DNA of 38,699 nt from JAQVOO01 sp964524755 (GTDB lineage: Bacteria; Spirochaetota; Spirochaetia; Sphaerochaetales; Sphaerochaetaceae): NCBI GenBank assembly GCA_964524755.1, contig CAZGDR010000014.1, positions 1-38,699 of the forward strand, read 5' to 3'. Below are positions 16,135-24,290 of the stretch, piece after piece. Position 1 is the first letter of the stretch; each line of letters starts with the position of its first letter. Under the pieces are notes generated by a model. It was given only the letters and a program-made list of their open reading frames with translations, searched no databases and was not told the DNA's origin. Position numbers and translations under genes: made by a program.

Positions 16135-16895
16135 GCCGTTGGCGCTATAATAACTTTGACTCCCTTTTCGGCCAGCCGTGCACTGTGGGCTAAAGATAAT
16201 GCATCGGTTATAAAGTAATCTATTGCATCCCAACCACATACATTGGCAATAAACATACGCTCAAGCTTCGAAGAATCGGCTAATAGAAATACCTGAGAAG
16301 CATTACGGATCATGTGCTTTTTAGTTTCAGCCTCAATTATATTGGTGCTGGTTATCCCTTTTTCAATTGAGAACCCAGAAGCTCCTAAAAATAATTGATC
16401 TCCATGGATTTGGTCAAACACATAGGAAGCATAATCACCCATAAGCGAAAGCGAGGGCTTACGTAAAATTCCTCCGGCAATTAATAATTCTACCGAAGTG
16501 GATCCCATCAGTTCCTGTAATACCAATACAGAGTTGGTTACTACCGTAATGTGCATAGCACGAATTATCTTCGCTAAGTGGACCGTAGTACTACCTGAAT
16601 CAATAATGACATTCATTTCAGGCTTGATATAACCTGCAGCAGCGTTACAGATAGCATATTTCTCTTTCTTTTGTTCTTCTAGGGTGTTGGCTAAAACTCG
16701 AACTAATTCCTGGTTCTCGGGTAGCATCGCTCCCCCATGGGTCCGAATTAAGAGTCCTTTCCGCTCAAGGTTATCTAAATCAGCTCTGACTGTAACTTTA
16801 GAAACCCCAAAGAGCTTAGTTAAATGGGCTACTTCGACCGATTCATGCTCTTTGAGGAGTTCTAATATTTTAATCTTTCGTTTTACTGCATTCAT
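16131..16895 (-). CDS. DeoR-family transcriptional repressor
   Basis: A 254-residue regulator. The N-terminal DeoR helix-turn-helix is seen as VEVAHLTKLFGVSKVTVRADLDNLE followed by KGLLIRTHGGAM. The C-terminal effector domain has the sugar-phosphate isomerase-like fold with VIIDSGSTTVHLA, VVTNSVLVLQEL and FLGASGFSIEKGITS. DeoR members usually respond to a phosphorylated sugar. It lies 30 bp downstream of glucosamine-6-phosphate deaminase on the same strand, so it probably controls amino-sugar use and its own operon. Its ribosome-binding site is weak (AAGG close to the ATG). Confidence 0.9.
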   Translation of the reverse strand: MNAVKRKIKILELLKEHESVEVAHLTKLFGVSKVTVRADLDNLERKGLLIRTHGGAMLPENQELVRVLANTLEEQKKEKYAICNAAAGYIKPEMNVIIDSGSTTVHLAKIIRAMHITVVTNSVLVLQELMGSTSVELLIAGGILRKPSLSLMGDYASYVFDQIHGDQLFLGASGFSIEKGITSTNIIEAETKKHMIRNASQVFLLADSSKLERMFIANVCGWDAIDYFITDALSLAHSARLAEKGVKVIIAPTA

Positions 16896-16925
16896 ACCTT
16901 ATCCGAAAGTCCATTATCTCAAAAC

Positions 16926-17672
16926 TTATGCTTTAGCTAAAACATCAGAAGCTGCTGGTCTATCCAACATAAGATAACAGTTTTTATGAAGACGTAAATA
17001 AGCACATGGGTAGAGAGCCTCAATGGGTGCAGTCAACGCCATTTTCACGGCAGGTGCTTTTCTCTCGTCAGGCACCGTACATACAATACAGTCGCTTTCC
17101 AATATCTGGTGGATACTCATCGTTACGGCTTGAGCTGGTACATCTTCAACTGAAGGGAACCAACCTTCACCCACTTGCTGGAGCCGACACGCTTTGTCAA
17201 GTGTGACAACCAGATACGGATCCTTTGTCTCTACATTAGCAGGAGGATCATTAAACGCAAGATGACCATTCTCACCAATACCAATAAAGGCCACTGCAAT
17301 CTTTCGCTTGGAGATGAGTTCAGAAACTCGTTTGACTTCCTTATCAAGATCTTTTTCATCCGCATTGATGTAGTGAAAAGCTTTCAGGTTTGGTAGTTTG
17401 CTAGCAACCCGTTCTTTCAAATATTTACGGAAACTTGCTGGGTGGGAAATATCGAGTCCCACATATTCATCCAAATGGAACATTTCAACGCGACTCCAGT
17501 CAATGTTTGGCATCTTCAACAAAGCCTCTAACATGGTGAATTGACTAGCACCAGTAGCCAGTATGATTGAAACAACTGGGTCCTTGGCTAAACTTTCTCG
17601 AATCTTTTGTGCTCCAACTTGGGCTGCGTGCAATCCTAAATCTTTTGGATCTTCATAAACACATATTCGCAT
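16926..17672 (-). CDS. nagB: Glucosamine-6-phosphate deaminase family protein
   Basis: A 248-residue cytoplasmic enzyme expected to convert glucosamine 6-phosphate to fructose 6-phosphate and ammonia. Family blocks are LATGASQFTMLEAL, VEMFHLDEYVGL (general base aspartate), GIGENGHLAFNDPP (catalytic histidine) and the tail AVKMALTAPI. The loop reads EN-GH...ND where the E. coli enzyme has ND-GH...NE, a variation seen in NagB-like proteins, so the exact substrate may differ. GGAG lies 11 bases before the ATG. No nagA is in the window. Confidence 0.88.
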   Translation of the reverse strand: MRICVYEDPKDLGLHAAQVGAQKIRESLAKDPVVSIILATGASQFTMLEALLKMPNIDWSRVEMFHLDEYVGLDISHPASFRKYLKERVASKLPNLKAFHYINADEKDLDKEVKRVSELISKRKIAVAFIGIGENGHLAFNDPPANVETKDPYLVVTLDKACRLQQVGEGWFPSVEDVPAQAVTMSIHQILESDCIVCTVPDERKAPAVKMALTAPIEALYPCAYLRLHKNCYLMLDRPAASDVLAKA

Positions 17673-17700
17673 AACTATTCACACTCCTATTTTTTTCTCT

Positions 17701-17729
17701 ATTATAGCCTAAAAAAGCGGTTTAGTCCA
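17701..17729 (-). promoter_or_regulatory. Promoter of nagB-deoR
   Basis: Minus-strand TGGACT (17724-17729), 17-bp spacer, perfect TATAAT (17701-17706). The leader to the nagB ATG is about 22 nt and contains the GGAG. Confidence 0.65.
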
Positions 17730-17810
17730 TGTTTATTTCTTTTTTTTACTTTCTTTTATTTTCCTTTTGTGTATACTATTCTTATACGGTTTGCACAAGG
17801 AGCGCGAGTA

Positions 17811-18641
17811 ATGCAGGTGATCGAACAATTCATACAAGCGAAGAATGGAGATATGACTACCTGTGAAGATGGGTATATCTATAACGAAAACTTTGTAGCA
17901 GTTGTCGACGGTGCCACCAATAAAAGTGGGATTCTCTATGATCAGGAATCTCCTGGTCGTATTGCCATGACCCTTGCCATCAAAGCCATAGAACAACTAG
18001 ATCCTACTATCAATGCCCACACTGCGTTCAACCACGTTAACCAAGCCCTACACAACTATTATACCAAGCGAGGTATTTTAGAAGCCGTCACGAAAAATCC
18101 TCCTTCACGCTGCACCGCCTCTTGCGTTATCTACAGTGTATTTCGACATGAACTCTGGTTCTTAGGAGATTGTATGGCCTTAGTTGATAACCACAGTGTC
18201 CAATTTCAAAAGGAGACCGACAGTGTCCTTAGCAATCTCCGGGCACTACTTATTCATGTTGCTATTTCACAAGGGACAACCGTAAACGAGTTACTTGAAC
18301 ATGACACCTGCCGTGAACAAATCATTCCGTTTCTTAATCAACAGGCCATATTACAAAACTCAGCTTACGAATCAGATTTTACCTACTACGCTCTTGATGG
18401 TATCACATCAATTCCTAAAAATCATATCCACGTAACGCCTCTGTCACCCAATACTAAAGAGATCGTCCTCTCCAGTGACGGCTACCCCTCTCTTAAACCA
18501 ACCTTACAGGCAACAGAGGATCATTTAGCCTATATCTTACAGGAGGATCCGCTCTGCTACACCCTCTATCGGAGTACTAAAGGTTTAGTGCAAGGCAATC
18601 TCTCGTATGATGATCGAGTCTATGTAAGATTTACTAGATAA
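17811..18641 (+). CDS. PP2C-like (PPM family) phosphatase
   Basis: A 276-residue protein with the metal-binding motifs of PP2C phosphatases in order: TCEDGYIY, FVAVVDGATNKSG, FLGDCMALV, VLSSDGYPSL and YDDRVYVRF. All main aspartates are present, so it is probably an active Mn/Mg-dependent phosphatase, though sequence identity to typical Ser/Thr phosphatases looks low. There is no membrane or kinase domain. I start at the ATG at 17811, which has AAGGAG 8 bases upstream; a GTG at 17769 overlaps the -10 (TATACT, 17772-17777). It is divergent from nagB and alone in its unit. The target is unknown. Confidence 0.75.
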   Translation: MQVIEQFIQAKNGDMTTCEDGYIYNENFVAVVDGATNKSGILYDQESPGRIAMTLAIKAIEQLDPTINAHTAFNHVNQALHNYYTKRGILEAVTKNPPSRCTASCVIYSVFRHELWFLGDCMALVDNHSVQFQKETDSVLSNLRALLIHVAISQGTTVNELLEHDTCREQIIPFLNQQAILQNSAYESDFTYYALDGITSIPKNHIHVTPLSPNTKEIVLSSDGYPSLKPTLQATEDHLAYILQEDPLCYTLYRSTKGLVQGNLSYDDRVYVRFTR

Positions 18642-18739
18642 CCTGATCTTGCTCCTCAAGTAATACCAAAAACGCTCTGATTACCCCCGAGAATCCACAA
18701 TATAATTTTGTAAATGAGAAAGAGGAGACATCTGTGTGC

Positions 18740-18769
18740 CTTACATATAAAGCTATACCATGGTATAAT
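18740..18769 (+). promoter_or_regulatory. Promoter of the DsrE-like gene
   Basis: CTTACA (18740-18745), 18-bp spacer, TATAAT (18764-18769) with TGG directly before it (extended -10). The leader to the ATG at 18805 is about 30 nt and contains AAAGGA. Confidence 0.65.
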
Positions 18770-18804
18770 TAACCATAAAATTTACAGAGAAAGGATACTA
18801 CCAG

Positions 18805-19143
18805 ATGAAAAAATTTGTCATTTTTGCCTTTAACGGCAACCCAACTTGCTTTGTCCACGTCTTATTAAATGCCTTGGACATGCACGAAAAAGGGATGGAC
18901 GTGAAAGTTGTTTTAGAGGGTGAAGCAGTAACCGTCGTACAACCAATGATTGAATCAAAAAACCCCCTCTTTCAAAAAGTTGTTGATTTAAAACTTATTG
19001 ATTGTATATGTAAGGGATGTTCAGCCAAACTAAAGGTCCTCGAATATAATGAGCAATCGGGCCTCCCTGTGGGTGGAGACATGAGCCAGCATCCTTCATT
19101 TTCTTCCTATACTGACCAAGGTTACACAGTAATCACGTTATAG
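18805..19143 (+). CDS. DsrE-like small protein
   Basis: A 112-residue cytoplasmic protein that resembles the DsrE/DsrF-like fold: FVIFAFNGNPTCFVHVLLNAL, then GMDVKVVLEGEAV and the cysteine segment DCICKGCSAKL. In this superfamily conserved cysteines can carry or transfer sulfur, and here two cysteines lie in the CxxC pair CKGC. It is monocistronic with a strong promoter and a hairpin after it. A precise role cannot be given. Confidence 0.65.
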   Translation: MKKFVIFAFNGNPTCFVHVLLNALDMHEKGMDVKVVLEGEAVTVVQPMIESKNPLFQKVVDLKLIDCICKGCSAKLKVLEYNEQSGLPVGGDMSQHPSFSSYTDQGYTVITL

Positions 19144-19156
19144 TAGCACCAAAGGT

Positions 19157-19193
19157 GCAGTATCCTCCCCTCACTTGCGTGGTTGGATACTGC
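19157..19193. terminator. Hairpin between convergent genes
   Basis: GCAGTATCC (19157-19165) pairs with GGATACTGC (19185-19193), and CAC/GTG within the loop extends the fold. A small GCACC/GGTGC hairpin (19146-19158) precedes it. Lies between the DsrE-like gene and the convergent permease gene, so it may terminate both. No long T tract. Confidence 0.45.
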
Positions 19194-19215
19194 ATTACTG
19201 TTGATCTAAAAGTAA

Positions 19216-20928
19216 CTATCCTAGTTTGAAACTATTGACCATCTTATTCCCTTGGAACGTATTCATTACATAGACTATAATAAAGACAACGATTAATAAA
19301 ATCACAGATAGAGCACTAGCTTCTCCCATCTTGCCATCAGCTACCGCTGTATAAATCTGAATTGGTACCGTACGGGTCTTGGCTCCATAGAGGAGAATCG
19401 TCGTACTGAGTTCTTGCAACAAGGTTGAGAAGGTTAAAATTGAACCACTAATAATTCCTGGTAGAATGAGGGGTAAGCTCACTCTGCGAAACGTATAGAA
19501 CCAATTAGCTCCCGCTATAGTAGAAGACTCTTCCAGTGTGGGGTCTAACTGAGTGAGACTGGCTACTACCGAACGATACACGTATGGTGTTCTACGAATC
19601 ATATACGAGATAATAATGATGGTAAAAGTTCCACCGAGGGGAATAAGCGCATTCCCACTAAAGGCTGACAACAGGGCAACCGAGACAACCGTACCCGGCA
19701 AGACAAAAGGTGCCATGATAGCCAAATCTAGGATTGCAGCCCCTCTAGGGCGCCTCCGTTCGGTAATATAGGCAATAATACTACCTAAAATAGCTGTAAA
19801 TAGTGTGGCAACTGACGCCAGGTACAAAGAGTTCCCTAACTCAGAGCGTGAAACTTGCGGAATACGTTTATAGTTTGCCAGGGTGAACCCTTCTGGTAAC
19901 AGCCCCTGCCACTTCTCAAAAAATGACATTACAATAATAGTTATCTGGGGTGCTAACGAAACAATCAAAATAACCAGGCAAAACAACCCTCCAAACAATC
20001 TTGCTGCCCAATGGGTATAGAGTTTCTGTTCGGATCTTGAGGCACTAATAGTCTCATATTGACGGCGACTTACCACATATTTTTGGAAAATTAATACGGC
20101 ACCCGTAATGACTACATTAACGACAGCAATTGCAGCTGCACCATTGAGGTCCCAGAACCCATTTACCCTGAAATAGATCAGTGTCGGTAGCACATACTGC
20201 TCACCACCAATAATTGCTGGGATTCCAAAACTTCCAATAGCACGAATAAATACCAACAATGAAGCTGCCCCCAAACTCGGTAGAATGAGGGGAAACGTTA
20301 TGGTCCAGAAAATTCTCCATTTACCAGCCCCCATCAACATCGCCGCCTCTTCTAAGAGCGGGTTAGCACTTGAAAAAGAGCTATAGCTTAACAAGAATAC
20401 AAAAGGATAGTAGATGAGTGACATGGTAAAGATCATACCAAACATCCCATAAATGGTAGGGATGGTAATCCCAAGCGGATTAAGTAGAATTTGGAGAAAA
20501 TGGCGTGCAACTCCTTGCCGACCCATTAAGATTATCCACGAAAAAGCTCCTACAAATGAGGGCATAATAACGGGGAGTATCCCTAAGGAGAGGATAAGGT
20601 TCTTGGCCGGTAATTTCACACGAGCCACTATATACCCCATGGGAACACCCAGCAAAATAGCAAAAATGACCACTGAAAAACTTAAAACAAAGGAGTTTCG
20701 AAGACTCTTTTGGTACAATGGTGAAGTGAGAAATTTACTAAAGTTTGATACTCCAAGGTTCGATAAAGAGAGCTTTGCTCCAGGTCCCATAAAAGCTCTT
20801 AAAAATGTGGTAATTAAAGGCCAGAACAGGAAGATTACTAAGAACCCTAAAGGGATAGCAAACACCAGATAGGGGGTAAAATCCTTCTGTATAAATCGTT
20901 TCCAACGGGAAGAATCGGTTAATTTCAT
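19216..20928 (-). CDS. Fbp-type ABC transporter permease, two fused permease domains
   Basis: A 570-residue inner-membrane protein of about 12 helices made of two BPD_transp_1 units, as in FbpB/AfuB/ThiP. The EAA-type loops are ANPLLEEAAMLMGAGKWRIF in the first half and LDPTLEESSTIAGANWFYTF in the second. It should form the channel for the ATPase and binding protein encoded just upstream. The start codon overlaps the ATPase stop by 4 bp (ATGA). Substrate class is ferric iron, thiamine or phosphonate-like; it is not resolvable from the permease alone. Confidence 0.9.
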   Translation of the reverse strand: MKLTDSSRWKRFIQKDFTPYLVFAIPLGFLVIFLFWPLITTFLRAFMGPGAKLSLSNLGVSNFSKFLTSPLYQKSLRNSFVLSFSVVIFAILLGVPMGYIVARVKLPAKNLILSLGILPVIMPSFVGAFSWIILMGRQGVARHFLQILLNPLGITIPTIYGMFGMIFTMSLIYYPFVFLLSYSSFSSANPLLEEAAMLMGAGKWRIFWTITFPLILPSLGAASLLVFIRAIGSFGIPAIIGGEQYVLPTLIYFRVNGFWDLNGAAAIAVVNVVITGAVLIFQKYVVSRRQYETISASRSEQKLYTHWAARLFGGLFCLVILIVSLAPQITIIVMSFFEKWQGLLPEGFTLANYKRIPQVSRSELGNSLYLASVATLFTAILGSIIAYITERRRPRGAAILDLAIMAPFVLPGTVVSVALLSAFSGNALIPLGGTFTIIIISYMIRRTPYVYRSVVASLTQLDPTLEESSTIAGANWFYTFRRVSLPLILPGIISGSILTFSTLLQELSTTILLYGAKTRTVPIQIYTAVADGKMGEASALSVILLIVVFIIVYVMNTFQGNKMVNSFKLG

Positions 20929-22046
20929 ATGAGCCCATCCTTGGTATACAACGCTACCTTCTTCTCGTCAAACACAACTCGTACGGTATCTTTTTCCATA
21001 ATAGAAGGGACCATACCATCCATATCAATCTCTAAAGTACGATCAGATGAAGCAAGAGAAACCTTTACCTCATACCGCACAATATGACCTAAATGTTGAA
21101 TTATAGTGACATTTCCCTCTAAGGAAGAATCCTTTTTTTCCTTGCATACTCCAAGGTGTTCAGGGCGGGCTGCTACTAACAGTTCCATCCCCTTAGAAAG
21201 GTCTTCATCTGAACGGTATTGTTTTTTATCGACAGAAAGTTTCGTTCCATCGGCAAGGACTACTTCTATGCTCGTACTGGTCAGTCCAGTTACTACCACG
21301 TTAAAGAAATTCATCTTCCCAATAAAATTGGCTACAAATGGATTTCTAGGTTGATTATACAACTCATCCGAAGAACCGATTTGTTCCACAATTCCATCAC
21401 GTAACACGGCTAATCTATCACCGACTGCCATAGCCTCTTCCTGGTCGTGGGTCACAAAAATCGTGGTAATATTGGTAGCTTTTTGAATCCTTCGAATCTC
21501 AGCTCGCATGTACCGCCGCAGTTTTGCATCTAAGTTGGCCAAAGGTTCATCCAATAACAACACGTCAGGATCGTAGACTAAGGCGCGAGCAATAGCCACT
21601 CGCTGTTGTTGCCCTCCAGATAGTGCCGTAGGACTGGGGTTACGTAGCAAGACATCCTGTAATCCTACTAACTCCATAATTTCAGTTACTTTGTTCTTCA
21701 CATCGGCTGCTGGCATTTTTCGAACTCGCAATCCATAGGCCACATTCTCAAATACATTCATGTGGGGATAGAGGGCAAAACTCTGGAATACCATCCCTAT
21801 ATTGCGTCTGAAAGGGGGAATAGTCGTAACATCACGATCTCCATAGAAAATTCTACCAGCAGTAATACTCTCCAAACCGGCTGTACTTCTCAAAAGAGTT
21901 GTTTTTCCACATCCACTGGGGCCTAGTAGGCAAAACAATTCTCCAGGCTCTATAGTAAAAGAGACCTTCTTTAGAGCATGTACTGCATGCTTGGAGCCTT
22001 CATCAAATATTTTGTCGACACTTTCGTAACGTAAACTCAAACTCAT
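20925..22046 (-). CDS. Fbp-type ABC transporter ATPase
   Basis: A 373-residue ATPase. Walker A GPSGCGKTT, Q loop MVFQSFALYPHMNV, signature LSGGQQQRVAIARAL, Walker B VLLLDEPLANLD and H loop VTHDQEEA are intact. The C-terminal 130 residues hold a TOBE-like regulatory domain (EVVLADGTKLSVDKK, ARPEHLGV). It is cytoplasmic and energises the fused permease encoded downstream. GGAG lies 6 bases upstream of the ATG. The 76-bp gap to the binding-protein gene contains a strong stem-loop. Confidence 0.92.
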   Translation of the reverse strand: MSLSLRYESVDKIFDEGSKHAVHALKKVSFTIEPGELFCLLGPSGCGKTTLLRSTAGLESITAGRIFYGDRDVTTIPPFRRNIGMVFQSFALYPHMNVFENVAYGLRVRKMPAADVKNKVTEIMELVGLQDVLLRNPSPTALSGGQQQRVAIARALVYDPDVLLLDEPLANLDAKLRRYMRAEIRRIQKATNITTIFVTHDQEEAMAVGDRLAVLRDGIVEQIGSSDELYNQPRNPFVANFIGKMNFFNVVVTGLTSTSIEVVLADGTKLSVDKKQYRSDEDLSKGMELLVAARPEHLGVCKEKKDSSLEGNVTIIQHLGHIVRYEVKVSLASSDRTLEIDMDGMVPSIMEKDTVRVVFDEKKVALYTKDGLI

Positions 22047-22074
22047 GTATCACTCCTCAGCCATACGTAGATAG

Positions 22075-22100
22075 AGGACACCTTCGATTGAAGGTGTCCT
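22075..22100 (-). repeat. Intercistronic stem-loop after the binding-protein gene
   Basis: Perfect 11-bp stem AGGACACCTTC / GAAGGTGTCCT with a GATT (minus strand AATC) loop, 22 nt past the binding-protein stop. With no T tract it is more likely a partial terminator or RNA 3' end stabiliser than a full stop. Confidence 0.75.
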
Positions 22101-22122
22101 GCCTAGTAATTAGTTATAATTT

Positions 22123-23118
22123 TTATTGGAGCCAATCGGAGAACTTACTGGTAAGTCCATCACGCATCTCTGAAGCTTCCTGGGCATCATACGGGAATAA
22201 TGCAATTTCATCCAAACCTGGTAATGGACCGGGTCCGGGAAGATAATCGACTACTACACGCCGCTGTCGTGTGTTCAGAATAATTTCGTACGCTTCTTTT
22301 GTGGTTACAAAATCCATGAACAATTCAGCTGCCTTTGGATTCGGACCATTGGCAATGATTCCTGAAGCATCAAATCTAGCTCCGGTACCCTCTTCAGGAT
22401 AGACGTACGTAACATCAGCACCTTCAGCAATATACTTGGCAATATTTCCTTCACCGGTCATCCCAATAGCATATTCACCCCTTGCTACAGACTCAGGAAC
22501 AGCTGTGGAACTTGCTACAAAAACTGCGTTCTTTGCCATTTTTTTCAGAGCCTCATCGCCGTACAACTTATACATCATGTAAATCTGAGCATAAGCGGAC
22601 CCTGATAAAGCTGGGTTAGCCAAAATAATCTCCCCTTTATATTTTGGATTATAAAGATCGGACCATGTTCTAGGATATTGGTCGGGTGTTAATAATTTTG
22701 TATTCACGATAAACGCCTGAAGAGGCATTGAGAACCCATAATAATGGGGAGCAGCGGCATCATCACGCACACTTATAGGGATCGTATCATGGTTTGCATT
22801 AATGTAACCTCTGAATAGATCGTAGTGAGCATCAAAAGTTTCTTTAGCAATACCTAATAGAATATCGCCTTGTGGTTTTGGTTGTTCAGCGTTTAAGCGG
22901 GTGATAAGTTCACCTGAACCAGCCCTGATTATACTTACGTTGATATCAGGATGGTGACTGTTAAAAGCTTTAATCAAGGCTTCGGCCTCATCTTCAGCTG
23001 CAGCGCTCCAAATAGTCAGTGCTGTTGGAACTGAGTCCTCACTCTCAGCTTCTCCCCTTGCGAATACCGGTGCAATAATTAACACCAGTACCATACTTAA
23101 CAATACTAGTCGTTTCAT
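22123..23118 (-). CDS. Fbp-type ABC transporter substrate-binding protein
   Basis: A 331-residue periplasmic protein of the ferric/thiamine/phosphonate binding-protein class. Signal peptide MKRLVLLSMVLVLIIAPVFA is followed by RGEAESEDS, then LTIWSAAAEDEAEALIKAF, SGELITRLNAEQPKPQGDIL and VTYVYPEEGTGARFDASG, which are class features. I do not see the adjacent tyrosine pair that binds iron in FbpA, so iron should not be assumed. It is the first gene of the operon, so it is the best expressed if the downstream stem-loop attenuates transcription. GGAGGA precedes the ATG. Confidence 0.85.
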   Translation of the reverse strand: MKRLVLLSMVLVLIIAPVFARGEAESEDSVPTALTIWSAAAEDEAEALIKAFNSHHPDINVSIIRAGSGELITRLNAEQPKPQGDILLGIAKETFDAHYDLFRGYINANHDTIPISVRDDAAAPHYYGFSMPLQAFIVNTKLLTPDQYPRTWSDLYNPKYKGEIILANPALSGSAYAQIYMMYKLYGDEALKKMAKNAVFVASSTAVPESVARGEYAIGMTGEGNIAKYIAEGADVTYVYPEEGTGARFDASGIIANGPNPKAAELFMDFVTTKEAYEIILNTRQRRVVVDYLPGPGPLPGLDEIALFPYDAQEASEMRDGLTSKFSDWLQ

Positions 23119-23144
23119 AATTTCCTCCTAAAAATACTGTTGTC

Positions 23145-23174
23145 AGCATAAACCTTTCTAGGTCCAGTTTACAA
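23145..23174 (-). promoter_or_regulatory. Candidate promoter of the Fbp-type operon
   Basis: Minus-strand TTGTAA (23169-23174), 18-bp spacer, TATGCT (23145-23150), with a short leader holding GGAGGA. I saw no obvious iron-regulator box. Confidence 0.4.
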
Positions 23175-23285
23175 CAAAAATAAGAAAAAGCAAGAAAGAA
23201 TTAATAAAAACAAAACAAATAGCTTTCTTACCACCTCTTTATGCAACACATATTGCCTCCACAAAGTCGTAAAATCTCACATACG

Positions 23286-23314
23286 TTGACGGAAAAGAGA
23301 AAAACATCTACAGT
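23286..23314 (+). promoter_or_regulatory. Promoter giving a probable leaderless mRNA (LacI gene)
   Basis: TTGACG (23286-23291), 17-bp spacer, TACAGT (23309-23314), then exactly 6 nt to the ATG at 23321. No Shine-Dalgarno sequence is present. Confidence 0.55.
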
Positions 23315-23320
23315 TTTTCT

Positions 23321-24286
23321 ATGGGTAAAAAGAGAATTACGATTGCAGACATTGCCCGTGAAGCAGGAGTTGGGATAGGGACAGTTTCCCGAGTTCTGAA
23401 CAATAGTGCACACGTCGCAGAAAAGACTAGGAAACGAGTGTTAGACGTGGTTAAAGCACGCCAATATACTCCTAGTGGTGCAGCTAGCAAACTAGCCCGC
23501 CACGATGCTGTCGAGTCTTCTATCGGACTCCTTCTCCCTGATATAGGGAACCACTATTTCTTTGAGGTCTTCGAAGCTATCTATAGAAAGTTACGGGGAT
23601 TAGGTATTGATCTCATCATTTTCAATTATGAAAAACATAACCCAAAAATCATTCAAAGAGTTCTCGACGCACAGGTATCTGCACTTTTGATCTTTGCTTT
23701 TAAACTGGATGAAACAGAACACGAAATCCTTGAAAGACGCAATGTGCGCTACCTTTACATAGATTATCCCAGAAAAAACGAACATTGCATCTATATCGAT
23801 AATATCTATGGAGGGCGCTTAGCAGCTCGCTACCTCCTTGGCAAAGGAGTGACCAAACCCTGTTACGTTGGAGTGGAACCCCCCGCGCAAGCAAACGCAG
23901 ATCGCTACCAAGGCTTCTCGGCAGAATTAGCTACACATGGGTATACGTCCTGTCCTACTTTTCAGTGCAGTCTCTCAGAAGAAGCTGGTTACGAAATCGG
24001 AAAAAGAATTATTCAAGAGGGAGAATTTAATGGCGTTTTTGCGTATTGTGACGATATTGCAACCGGCATCATTCAGGCCGTGAGAGAGCACAAAGCCTCC
24101 ATCCGTGTCATAGGGTTTGACGGAGTACGTACAACGAAATACTTACATTTATCTACCGTTAGCCAAGAACCAAGTAAGATAGGGACAAAGGCAGCCATGC
24201 TCATAGTTGAGATTATGGAATCGCCTGAAGATCCTGCTCCAAAAATTCACTGCCGCACACCAGTTCTTATCGATCGCGACAGTTAA
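23321..24286 (+). CDS. LacI-family transcriptional regulator
   Basis: A 321-residue regulator. The N-terminal helix-turn-helix is clear (TIADIAREAGVGIGTVSRVL) and the hinge helix carries the KLAR leucine that inserts into the operator centre. The remainder is a periplasmic-binding-protein-like effector domain (IGLLLPDIGNHYFFEVFEAI, GVFAYCDDIATGIIQAV, RVIGFDGVR). It ends 4 bp from the convergent GH4 gene, the last gene of the alpha-glucoside operon. The perfect 16-bp operator at that operon's promoter is the natural candidate target; the inducer is probably a glucoside or phosphorylated sugar. Confidence 0.92.
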   Translation: MGKKRITIADIAREAGVGIGTVSRVLNNSAHVAEKTRKRVLDVVKARQYTPSGAASKLARHDAVESSIGLLLPDIGNHYFFEVFEAIYRKLRGLGIDLIIFNYEKHNPKIIQRVLDAQVSALLIFAFKLDETEHEILERRNVRYLYIDYPRKNEHCIYIDNIYGGRLAARYLLGKGVTKPCYVGVEPPAQANADRYQGFSAELATHGYTSCPTFQCSLSEEAGYEIGKRIIQEGEFNGVFAYCDDIATGIIQAVREHKASIRVIGFDGVRTTKYLHLSTVSQEPSKIGTKAAMLIVEIMESPEDPAPKIHCRTPVLIDRDS

Positions 24287-24290
24287 TACA

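Noticed and set aside
16926..17672. 6-phosphogluconolactonase instead of glucosamine-6-phosphate deaminase
   Set aside because: The two families share a fold, but FHLDEYVGL and GIGENGHLAFNDPP match the deaminase, and a DeoR regulator is attached.
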